Assembly: GCA_020161135.1 (NCBI GenBank)
Contig: JAIUOB010000004.1
Coordinates: forward strand, 186,001 to 250,000
Origin: Gemmatimonadota bacterium
GTDB taxonomy: Bacteria; Gemmatimonadota; Gemmatimonadetes; Gemmatimonadales; Gemmatimonadaceae
Length of the DNA stretch: 64,000 nucleotides
Direction: 5' to 3'
The translations under genes were made by a program, and so were the position numbers. The notes below the pieces were generated by a model, which worked only from the letters and a program-made list of their open reading frames with translations, had not been told where the DNA came from and did no database searches. Of the stretch, positions 52,340 to 59,959 are shown piece by piece; within the stretch, counting starts at the first letter, position 1, and each line of letters starts with the position of its first letter.

Positions 52340-53746
52340 TCAGGATTTCACGCCGAGCCCTATGGTCTTCCACTTCCCCTGTTCAAACCGCCACACACTC
52401 AGCACACAGCGCGTCATGTGCCCCAGCACGATTGCCAGCCACACATCGCTCGGCTGCAGCGGGCGCATCCCCTGGATCACCGTCAGCATCCCGATCGGCA
52501 GCGCGAACTGCGACACCAGCGTGATGTACAGCGGGCTGCGGGTATCCCCTGTCCCCTGCATCCCGCCGGTGAAGGTGAGCGCCACCGTGATGAAGAGTCC
52601 CGACACACTGAGGTACGCCAGCAGCTCCCGTCCGATCGAAACGACGGCCGGGTCCCTCATCCCGAACAGTCCCAGCAGCGGGCCGGGAATCACGAGGAAG
52701 AGCGCGCCCACGAACACGGCGATGCCGAGCCCGTACTTCGCCGCCTGCCGCACCGCGAGTCGGCTCCGCTCGGGCTGCCCCGCACCAAGGTTCTGCCCCG
52801 CCACCGCGGCGGCTGCGCCCATGAGCCCCACACTCGTCCACGTGACGAGTGAGAACAGCTCGGTGTAGCCCACCGCGTACGCGGCCTGTGCCTGCGCACT
52901 CTGTGCCGTCGCGCCGATGAAGCGCAGCAGCAGCACGCCGGCGATGTTCATCGCGATACCCTGGATCCCCGTGGGCAATCCGAAGCGGAACAGCGCGCGG
53001 ATGACCTCCCAATCCGGCTTCCACGACACGTGCCGGAAGTCGATGACCCACGCGCCGCTGAACAGCTTCCAGATGGAGAAGATCGCGACCAGCCCGCTCG
53101 AGATCGTCACGCCGGCCGCCGCTCCCGCCGTCCCCAGTTCGGGGAAGGGACCGATGCCGCGAATGAGCATCACGTTGAAGAAGATGTTCCCCACCGTGAG
53201 CGCGACGCCGAGCCGCAGCGGGGTCTTCGCATCACCGGCCGAGCGCAGGGCGCCGCCCAGCATGAAGAACATCATCATGCCGAAGCCGAACACGAACATG
53301 ATGCGCAGGAACGGCAGCGCTTCTCGCTGCACCTCGGGCGCGGCATTCACCATCGACAGCAGCCACGGCGCCGAGAAATAGCCAATGGGGGCGAGCACGC
53401 CGATGGAGAGCACCAGCGCGAGCAGGAACGCCTGGCTGGCGGCGCGGTTCACCCCGGCTTCATCACCGGCGCCGGCGTAGCGCGCCACCAGCACGCCCAT
53501 GCCGCTGAACAGCGACGAGATGAACACCATGACGACCAGGAAGATCTGGAACCCCACGCCGATGCCGGCATTCGCCGCGTAGCCGACGAACTGCCCCACC
53601 AGCGCGTGGTCGATCATCCCCTGCAGCCCGCCGATGACGTTCTGCAGCACCGTGGGCCACGCCACCTTCCACACCGCCGGCCCGATCGGTCCTTCGACGA
53701 TGGAGCGATCGATCTTGCGTGTGCTGCCAGTGGGGGAAGTGGCCAT
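52340..53746 (-). CDS. MATE family efflux transporter
   Basis: A 468-residue protein with about 12 spans in two homologous halves. The N-terminus shows the MATE start (GPAVWKVAWPTVLQNVIGGLQGMIDHALVGQFVG), MGVLVARYAGAGDEAGVNRAASQAF follows, and in the second half MGAAAAVAGQNLGAGQPERSR repeats the pattern. It exports cationic or drug-like compounds using Na+ or H+ gradients. It starts three bases after the paaZ stop, so it is the last gene of the phenylacetate operon. That position could mean export of toxic pathway intermediates, but this is an inference. Confidence 0.92.
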   Translation of the reverse strand: MATSPTGSTRKIDRSIVEGPIGPAVWKVAWPTVLQNVIGGLQGMIDHALVGQFVGYAANAGIGVGFQIFLVVMVFISSLFSGMGVLVARYAGAGDEAGVNRAASQAFLLALVLSIGVLAPIGYFSAPWLLSMVNAAPEVQREALPFLRIMFVFGFGMMMFFMLGGALRSAGDAKTPLRLGVALTVGNIFFNVMLIRGIGPFPELGTAGAAAGVTISSGLVAIFSIWKLFSGAWVIDFRHVSWKPDWEVIRALFRFGLPTGIQGIAMNIAGVLLLRFIGATAQSAQAQAAYAVGYTELFSLVTWTSVGLMGAAAAVAGQNLGAGQPERSRLAVRQAAKYGLGIAVFVGALFLVIPGPLLGLFGMRDPAVVSIGRELLAYLSVSGLFITVALTFTGGMQGTGDTRSPLYITLVSQFALPIGMLTVIQGMRPLQPSDVWLAIVLGHMTRCVLSVWRFEQGKWKTIGLGVKS

Positions 53747-53749
53747 GAC

Positions 53750-55864
53750 TCAGGCCGCAGCGGAGGCGGAGGCCGGCGTGGAGGCGTTGAACGGCACGTC
53801 GCGGCGCACGAGCGTGAGAATCGAGTACACCGCCACTGCCTCGTTCTCCTGGTTGCGCACTTCGACGTCCCACTCCACCACGCCCTGCGGCACCGTCCCC
53901 TCGGGGACATCCTTCTTCGTCTTCTGCTTCACCGTGAGGCGCACGTGAATCGTGTCGCCCGGATACACCGGCTTCGTGAAGCGCAGCTTCTCGAGGCCGT
54001 AGTTGGCCATCACCGGCCCGAGCGACGGTTCGACGAACAGCCCGGCGGCTGCCGACACGATGAAGTAGCCGTGCGCCACGCGCCCCTCGAACACGCCGTG
54101 ATGACGCGCGGCCTCGGCGTCCATGTGCGCGTAGAAGGTGTCGCCACTCAGCTTCGCAAACGCCTCGATATCATCCAGCGTGATCGTCCGCGACGCGGTG
54201 ATGAGCGTGTCGCCCACCTGCAGCTCGTCGAAGCTCTTGCGGAAGGGATGCACCGCATCGGTATGCTCGGCCGCACCCTTCGTCCACTCGCGCGTGATGG
54301 CGGTCAGCATCGTCGGGCTTCCCTGCAACGCCACGCGCTGCAGGTAGTGCGAGACGCCGCGTGCGCCCCCCATCTCCTCACCGCCGCCCGCGCGCCCGGG
54401 GCCGCCGTGCACGAGGTTGGGGAGGGGCGAGCCATGCCCCGTGCTCTCCTTCGCGCTCGTGCGGTCGAGCACCAGCAGGCGGCCATGATACGGCGCGACA
54501 CCCAGCACGACCTCGCGCGCCACGTTCGCGTCGGCCGTGACCAGCGAGCCCACCAGCGAGCCGCGCCCCATGCGCGCGAGTTGCACCGCCTCGCCGAGGT
54601 CGCGATACGGCATGACCGTGTTGACCGGCCCGAACGCTTCGATGTCGTGCGGCGCGAGCGTCGTGAGCGGCGCCGCGCAGTACAGCAGCTCGGGGGCGTA
54701 GAACGCACCCGCCGCGCGATCGGCGCCCACCACCGCAAAGTCGTCGACGCCATACACGCGCTCGGTGACGGCGCGAATGCGCTCGGCGCTTTCGCCCACG
54801 GCGCGCTGCTGCTGCCGGCTCGCGAGCGGCCCCATGCGCACCCCGTCGGCCGTCGGCGCACCGATGGTGGTCGTACCCAGTCGCTTGGACAGCGCCTGGA
54901 TGACCGCCTCCTCGAGCCCCGCGGGCACGATGGTGCGACGGATCGCCGTGCACTTCTGCCCGGCCTTGGTGGTCATCTCGCGCGTGACCTCCTTGATGAA
55001 GAGGTCGAACTCCTCGGTGCCCGGCACCGCATCGGGGCCCAGGATGGAGCAGTTGAGCGAGTCGGCTTCCATGTTGAAGCGCACCGCGTGCGACACCACC
55101 GCGGCGCCCGACTTGAGCTTCTGGCCGGTCGCGGCCGAGCCGGTGAAGGCGACGATATCGAGCTCCTCGACGTGATCGAGCAGCGTGCGCGCCTCACCGC
55201 AGATGAGCTGGATGGCGCCCGTGGGCAGTTCGTTGGTCTCGAGGATCGCCTGGAACACGGCGTTCGAAAGGTGACTGCCGGTGGTAGCCGGCTTCACCAC
55301 GCACGGCACGCCCGCGAGCAGCGCCGGCGCCATCTTCTCGAGCATCCCCCACACGGGGAAGTTGAAGGCGTTGATGTGCACCGCCGCGCCTTCGAGCGGA
55401 ACCATGATGTGCCGACCCACGAACGTGCCGTTCTTGGACAGCGGCTCGGTGGGGCCGTCGATGTGGTAGCGCTCGTTGGTGAACTCCCGGCGTCCGCGGC
55501 TCGCGTACGCGAAGAACGTGCCGATGCCGCCCTCGATGTCGACCCACGAGTCGGGGCGCGTCGCGCCGGTCTGGAAGGAGAGCGGATAGAACTCCTCCTT
55601 GCGCGCCATGAGCGCGATGGCGACGCGCTTGAGCATGAGCGCGCGTTCGTGGAAGGTGAACGCGCGCAGCGCGGGACCACCCACCGTGCGGGCATACTGC
55701 AGCACCGCCTTGAAGTCCACACCCCCGGTGCTCGTCTCGCCGATCGTCTCGCCGGTCACGGCATCGACCAGCGGGGTCATCGCCCCCGTGCCGGTCACCC
55801 ACTCGCCCTGCACGAAGTTCTGCAACTGTCGCGGTCCGTGCCCGCGCTGCGTGCCCTGCGCCAT
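53750..55864 (-). CDS. paaZ: PaaZ, bifunctional oxepin-CoA hydrolase / 3-oxo-5,6-dehydrosuberyl-CoA semialdehyde dehydrogenase
   Basis: A 704-residue two-domain enzyme. The N-terminal aldehyde dehydrogenase (about 10-525) has [20 protein letters not shown], the catalytic Cys in [16 protein letters not shown] and a general-base Glu region LICGEAR. The C-terminal MaoC-like hydratase (about 550-700) has [38 protein letters not shown] and [16 protein letters not shown] with the Asp/His pair. It opens the oxepin ring of the phenylacetyl-CoA pathway and oxidises the aldehyde. The start ATG at 55864 shares its A with the paaY stop (TGATG), so translation is coupled. Confidence 0.93.
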   Translation of the reverse strand: MAQGTQRGHGPRQLQNFVQGEWVTGTGAMTPLVDAVTGETIGETSTGGVDFKAVLQYARTVGGPALRAFTFHERALMLKRVAIALMARKEEFYPLSFQTGATRPDSWVDIEGGIGTFFAYASRGRREFTNERYHIDGPTEPLSKNGTFVGRHIMVPLEGAAVHINAFNFPVWGMLEKMAPALLAGVPCVVKPATTGSHLSNAVFQAILETNELPTGAIQLICGEARTLLDHVEELDIVAFTGSAATGQKLKSGAAVVSHAVRFNMEADSLNCSILGPDAVPGTEEFDLFIKEVTREMTTKAGQKCTAIRRTIVPAGLEEAVIQALSKRLGTTTIGAPTADGVRMGPLASRQQQRAVGESAERIRAVTERVYGVDDFAVVGADRAAGAFYAPELLYCAAPLTTLAPHDIEAFGPVNTVMPYRDLGEAVQLARMGRGSLVGSLVTADANVAREVVLGVAPYHGRLLVLDRTSAKESTGHGSPLPNLVHGGPGRAGGGEEMGGARGVSHYLQRVALQGSPTMLTAITREWTKGAAEHTDAVHPFRKSFDELQVGDTLITASRTITLDDIEAFAKLSGDTFYAHMDAEAARHHGVFEGRVAHGYFIVSAAAGLFVEPSLGPVMANYGLEKLRFTKPVYPGDTIHVRLTVKQKTKKDVPEGTVPQGVVEWDVEVRNQENEAVAVYSILTLVRRDVPFNASTPASASAAA

Positions 55865-56496
55865 CACGACTCCTCGCCCTGCGGGCGTTCCCGGTTCTTC
55901 AAGGCCGACTTGGTGTCCTGCCAGGTCTGCAACATGGCCATCTGTGCGGGCCGGTCTGCGGGCACCGCGCGCAGCGGCTCCACCGCCTGCCACGACGCGC
56001 GCATGGCGGCCGGCAACTGCTGGTACAGCGCCGTCCCTTCGCTCTTCCATGCCAGCATGTCGTCGCTCACGTCCTTCACGATCTTCGCGGGATTCCCCAC
56101 CACCACCTTGCGCGGCGGGATGTCCATGCCCGCGGGGACGAAGCAGAGGGCCCCCACGATGCACCCGGCGCCCACCACCGCGTTGTCCATGATCACGGCG
56201 TTCATGCCGATGAGCGCGTTCGCGCCGATGCGCGCCCCGTGCACGATGGCGCCGTGCCCGATGTGCGCCGCCGCTTCGAGCGTGACCACCACGCCCGGGA
56301 ACATGTGGATCGTGCAGTTCTCCTGCACGTTGCACCCGTCCTCGATGACGATGCCGCCCCAGTCGCCGCGAATGGCCGCACCGGGGCCCACGTACACGTC
56401 GCGGCCGATGATGACATTGCCCGTCACCGCCGCCTGCGGATGCACGAACGCCGTCTCGTGCACGACCGGCACGAACCCGTCGAAAGCGTAGATCAC
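55864..56496 (-). CDS. paaY: PaaY, hexapeptide-repeat (gamma-carbonic-anhydrase-like) thioesterase
   Basis: A 210-residue left-handed beta-helix protein: VVHETAFVHPQAAVTGNVIIGRDVYVGPGAAIRGDWGGIVIEDGCNVQENCTIHMFPG. The metal-binding His residues sit in the IHMFPG, AHIGHGAIVHGA pattern. The length and the C-terminal helical tail (QLPAAMRASWQAVEPLRAV) match PaaY, which hydrolyses toxic dead-end CoA adducts in phenylacetate breakdown. It lies between paaJ (42 bases) and paaZ (1-base overlap). Confidence 0.9.
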   Translation of the reverse strand: MIYAFDGFVPVVHETAFVHPQAAVTGNVIIGRDVYVGPGAAIRGDWGGIVIEDGCNVQENCTIHMFPGVVVTLEAAAHIGHGAIVHGARIGANALIGMNAVIMDNAVVGAGCIVGALCFVPAGMDIPPRKVVVGNPAKIVKDVSDDMLAWKSEGTALYQQLPAAMRASWQAVEPLRAVPADRPAQMAMLQTWQDTKSALKNRERPQGEES

Positions 56497-56538
56497 GCGC
56501 GCCTCACGCCGACGGCTGCACAGGGCACTGGCAGTGCG

Positions 56539-57780
56539 TCACGCGCGCTCGAGCACGAGCGCGAACCCCTGTCCCACGCCGATGCACATCGTACACAGCG
56601 CGTAACGACCGCCGCGCGCTTCGAGCTCGCGCGCCGCCGTGAGCGCCAGTCGTGCACCGCTCATCCCCAGCGGGTGGCCCAGCGCGATGGCGCCGCCATT
56701 GGGGTTCACGCGCGCATCGTCATCGGCGACGCCCAACTCGCGCAGGCACGCCAGCCCCTGCGCCGCGAACGCCTCGTTGAGCTCGATCACATCCATCTGG
56801 TCGATCGTGAGCCCGGCGCGCTGCAGCACGAGGCGTGTGGACGGCACCGGGCCCATGCCCATGATGCGCGGCTCCACGCCGGCCGCCGCACTCGCCACGA
56901 CTCGGGCGAGCGGCGTCCAGCCGTGCCGCGCCACCGCGGCCTCGCCGGCCAGCAGCAGTGCGGCGGCGCCATCGTTCAGCCCACTCGCGTTGCCCGCCGT
57001 CACGCTCCCCTGCCCATCGAAGCGGAACGCCGGCTTGAGCTTCGCAAGCGTCTCCACCGTGGTGTCCGGCCGCAGGAACTCGTCCTGCGACACGAGCACC
57101 GGGTCGCCCTTCTTCTGCGGCACCGGCACCGGCACGATCTCCACCGCGTGACGCCCGGCGGCGCGCGCCGCGGCGGCCTTCTGCTGCGACCGGACCGCGA
57201 ACGCGTCCTGATCGGCGCGCGTGACGCCGTACTGGGCCGCGACGTTCTCTGCCGTCTCACCCATGCTGTCGGTACCGTGCATCGCCTTCATGCGCGGATT
57301 CACGAAGCGCCACCCGAGGCTCGTGTCGAACAGCTGCACGTCGCGCGCGAACGGCGTGGCACCCTTCGACAGCACGAACGGCGCGCGCGTCATGCTTTCC
57401 ACGCCACCCGCGATGTACACGTCGCCTTCGCCCGCACGAATCGCGCGCGCGGCCAGTGCCACGGCGCTCAGCCCCGATGCGCACAAGCGGTTCACCGTTT
57501 CGCCGGGCACCGACACGGGCAACCCGGCCAGCAGCGCACTCATGCGCGCCACGTTGCGGTTGTCCTCACCGGCCTGGTTGGCGCACCCCATCACCACGTC
57601 GGCAATCTCCGCCGCGTCGAACGACGGCGACGCAGCCTGCACGCGCGCCACCAGCGACGCAATGACGTGCGCGCCGAGGTCGTCGGCCCGCACGGCCGAG
57701 AGGGCGCCGCCAAGGCTGCCGATGGGCGTGCGGACGCCGTCGATGAGGTAAGCCTGCGATGCGGCACCCTGCGCCATCAT
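56539..57780 (-). CDS. paaJ: beta-ketoadipyl-CoA / 3-oxo-5,6-dehydrosuberyl-CoA thiolase
   Basis: A thiolase of about 412 residues. The nucleophile Cys is in ETVNRLCASGLSAVALAARA. The GGVESMTRAPFV block, GNASGLNDGAAALLLAGE, NEAFAAQGLACLREL, the His in NPNGGAIALGHPLGMSGAR, and the second Cys in CTMCIGVGQGFALV complete the set. The start is ATG 57780 or the adjacent ATG 57777; GGAGAG precedes both. Members of this group act in both phenylacetate (PaaJ) and beta-ketoadipate (PcaF) pathways; the paa neighbours favour PaaJ. It follows paaH by 13 bases. Confidence 0.92.
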   Translation of the reverse strand: MMAQGAASQAYLIDGVRTPIGSLGGALSAVRADDLGAHVIASLVARVQAASPSFDAAEIADVVMGCANQAGEDNRNVARMSALLAGLPVSVPGETVNRLCASGLSAVALAARAIRAGEGDVYIAGGVESMTRAPFVLSKGATPFARDVQLFDTSLGWRFVNPRMKAMHGTDSMGETAENVAAQYGVTRADQDAFAVRSQQKAAAARAAGRHAVEIVPVPVPQKKGDPVLVSQDEFLRPDTTVETLAKLKPAFRFDGQGSVTAGNASGLNDGAAALLLAGEAAVARHGWTPLARVVASAAAGVEPRIMGMGPVPSTRLVLQRAGLTIDQMDVIELNEAFAAQGLACLRELGVADDDARVNPNGGAIALGHPLGMSGARLALTAARELEARGGRYALCTMCIGVGQGFALVLERA

Positions 57781-57793
57781 CTCTCTCCGGTGG

Positions 57794-59044
57794 TCATGAC
57801 CGTCCGCCGTCGTGTGCGGCCGACGTGTAGCGTCGCTCGTCGAGCAGCGACGTGCCGGCGCGCACGACCTGCCGCAGCCGCACGCTCGCGCGATAGCGCA
57901 TGTCGCCCGTCTCGGCGTGCAGCGCGTCGAGCTGCGCCAGTACCCGCGCCGGTCCGATCTGATCGCCCCACGCCAGCAGGCCACGGGGATAGTTCACCCC
58001 CGTCGTCATCGCCAGCTCGATGTCGGCGACGGACGCCAGGCGCAGGTGCACCGCCTCGACGGCCTCGTTGATCAGCATCGCCAGCACGCGCAGCACGATC
58101 GCGTCCGCAAGCCCCTCCGCCCCCTCCGCGCCCTCCGCGGAGAAACAGTTGTCGTTCCTTTCCTCCGCGCCCTCCGCGTAGTCAAAGAAGCCGCGACCCG
58201 ACTTGCGCCCCAGCCACCCCGCCTCGAGCAGCCGCTGTTGCACGATGCTCGGCCGGTAACGCGGGTCCTGGTACATGCCGTCGAAGACCGCGCGCGTGAC
58301 CGCGAAGTTGACGTCGTGCCCGATGAAGTCCATCAGCTCGAACGGCCCCATACGGAAACCGCCGCCCGTGCGCAGCGCATGGTCGATGGTCGCATAGTCG
58401 GCGATCCCCTCTTCCGCGATGCGGAGGCTCTCACCGTAGAACGGGCGCGCCACGCGGTTCACCAGGAAGCCTGGCGTGTCCGCCGCCAGCACCGTCACCT
58501 TCTTCCACGACGTCACCAGCGCGCGCGCGCGGTCGGCCGCCGCGCTGTCGGTGGAGAGCGCCGGGATGATCTCCACCAGCGGCATCACCGGCGCCGGATT
58601 GAAGAAGTGGACCCCGACCACGCGCCCCTTGTGCGCGCACGCCCCCGCGATGGCGGCGATGGACAGCGACGACGTGTTCGACGCGAGGATCGCCTGTGGA
58701 CTCACCACGGCCTCGAGCGCCCGGAACAGCCCCTGCTTCGCCGCCAGTTGCTCGACGATCGCCTCGATCACGATGTCGCACTCGGCGAACGCTGCGAGGG
58801 CATCCGCGTCCACGCCGTCCACGTAGCGCACCCGCTCCGCGGCGTCGCGCGCGGCGAGCTCGTCGAGCTTCCCCTTCGCGACATCCTTGGCCAACTGCGC
58901 GGCAAACGCATCGCGCGCGCGGGCGATGGCCGCGGTCTGTGCATCGGCCAGCACGACACTGTGCCCGAAGCGGGCCGCCACCTGCGCGATGCCCGCACCC
59001 ATCGCCCCCGCACCCACCACACCCACCCGCATCGATCGGATCAT
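57794..59044 (-). CDS. paaH: 3-hydroxyacyl-CoA dehydrogenase PaaH, with an in-frame repeat insert
   Basis: A 416-residue dehydrogenase. The NAD-binding start is VGVVGAGAMGAGIAQVAARFGH. The catalytic Ser/His/Glu regions are in LASNTSSLSI and GVHFFNPAPVMPLVEII, and the domain joint in DTPGFLVNRVARPFYGE. The second domain has GGFRMGPFELMDFIGHDVNFAV. At about residues 289-315, after GRGFFDY, comes an unusual AEGAEERNDNCFSAEGAEGA segment encoded by a GCGGAG-family repeat (58112-58180). The fold then resumes with a second 3HCDH-C segment (IVLRVLAMLINEAVEAVHL). It converts 3-hydroxyadipyl-CoA to 3-oxoadipyl-CoA. It lies ten bases after paaG. Confidence 0.92.
   Translation of the reverse strand: MIRSMRVGVVGAGAMGAGIAQVAARFGHSVVLADAQTAAIARARDAFAAQLAKDVAKGKLDELAARDAAERVRYVDGVDADALAAFAECDIVIEAIVEQLAAKQGLFRALEAVVSPQAILASNTSSLSIAAIAGACAHKGRVVGVHFFNPAPVMPLVEIIPALSTDSAAADRARALVTSWKKVTVLAADTPGFLVNRVARPFYGESLRIAEEGIADYATIDHALRTGGGFRMGPFELMDFIGHDVNFAVTRAVFDGMYQDPRYRPSIVQQRLLEAGWLGRKSGRGFFDYAEGAEERNDNCFSAEGAEGAEGLADAIVLRVLAMLINEAVEAVHLRLASVADIELAMTTGVNYPRGLLAWGDQIGPARVLAQLDALHAETGDMRYRASVRLRQVVRAGTSLLDERRYTSAAHDGGRS
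58112..58180. repeat. GCGGAG-family repeat inside paaH
   Basis: On the plus strand two copies of CTCCGCGCCCTCCGCG (58124-58139 and 58163-58178) flank a 23-base spacer, with more CCCTCCGC before them. Read in the gene's sense the units are CGCGGAGGGCGCGGAG and translate as AEGAE. The same motif family occurs at 14552-14586 and at 63899-63985. Confidence 0.85.
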
Positions 59045-59054
59045 CGAACCGTCC

Positions 59055-59858
59055 TCACGCGCCGCGATAAACCGGGGGCCGCTTCTCGAGGAACGCGCGC
59101 ACGCCCTCCTCGTAGTCGGCCGTGCGCCCCGCCTCCGCCATGCACTGCGCCTCGACCTCGAGCTGCGCGTCCAACGTGTTGTGCGCACTCGCCGCCATCG
59201 CGCGCTTCGTGAGCCCGAAGCCGCGCGTCGCCTGTTGCGCCAGGCGGGCCGCGAGCGCATGCACCGTCTCGTGCAGCGTGGCTCCCGGCACGACATCCCA
59301 GATGAGCCCCCACTGCTTCGCCGTCGCGGCGGGGATCTTGTCGGCGAGGAAGAACATGCCGGTCGCGCGCTGCCACCCCACGAGCCGCGGCACATAGAAC
59401 GTGCCACCCGTGTCGGGAATCAGGCCGAGCTTCGCGAAGCTCTCGACAAAGGTCGCCTCCTCCGCCGCGATCGTGAGATCGCACCCGAACGCCAGGTTGG
59501 CGCCGGCGCCGGCGGCGATACCATTCACCGCGCACAGCACGGGCTTCTCGAGCGCGCGAATGGCGCGCACGATCGGGTTGTAGCTGCCGCGCACGAACTC
59601 GGCGATGTCGGGCATCGGGCCGTCGCCGTCGGGAAGCGCCTCGGCGAGATCCTGCCCCGCACAGAAGCCGCGCCCGGCGCCCGTGAGCACCACCGCCCGC
59701 ACGAGCGGATCGGCGGCGGCATGCGCGAGCGCGGCCTGCAGCGCCTGCGCCATCTCGCGGTTGAAGCTGTTCAGGACGTCGGGGCGGTGGAGCGTCAGCG
59801 TGAGGACGCCGTCGTCACCCTGCGCCGTGCGGAGGGTGGAAGAGGTGGGGAGCGGCAT
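59055..59858 (-). CDS. paaG: PaaG-type enoyl-CoA hydratase/isomerase
   Basis: A 267-residue crotonase-fold protein. Key motifs: LHRPDVLNSFNREMAQALQAAL, the oxyanion-hole block GAGRGFCAGQDLAEALP, and AVNGIAAGAGANLAFGCDLTIAAEEATF, then AKLGLIPDTGGTFYVPRLVG with the catalytic acid region. The FCAGQDL sequence is the one seen in PaaG, the ring-1,2-epoxyphenylacetyl-CoA isomerase that forms oxepin-CoA; a PaaF-type hydratase is the alternative. It is the first gene of the minus-strand paa operon and is divergent from the fused E1 gene. Confidence 0.9.
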   Translation of the reverse strand: MPLPTSSTLRTAQGDDGVLTLTLHRPDVLNSFNREMAQALQAALAHAAADPLVRAVVLTGAGRGFCAGQDLAEALPDGDGPMPDIAEFVRGSYNPIVRAIRALEKPVLCAVNGIAAGAGANLAFGCDLTIAAEEATFVESFAKLGLIPDTGGTFYVPRLVGWQRATGMFFLADKIPAATAKQWGLIWDVVPGATLHETVHALAARLAQQATRGFGLTKRAMAASAHNTLDAQLEVEAQCMAEAGRTADYEEGVRAFLEKRPPVYRGA

Positions 59859-59959
59859 GCCACCAAAGCTAGCACGGCGTCGCCGGTCCCCGCCGGTCGG
59901 CACCCGCGTCCCTGTGCGGAGCGTCCCCCACGCGTGAGCGCCCTGCTACCTTTGTGGCC

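Noticed and set aside
53030..56491. A 1153-codon open frame on the plus strand
   Set aside because: It is antisense to the MATE, paaZ and paaY genes and shows no domain; another high-GC shadow.
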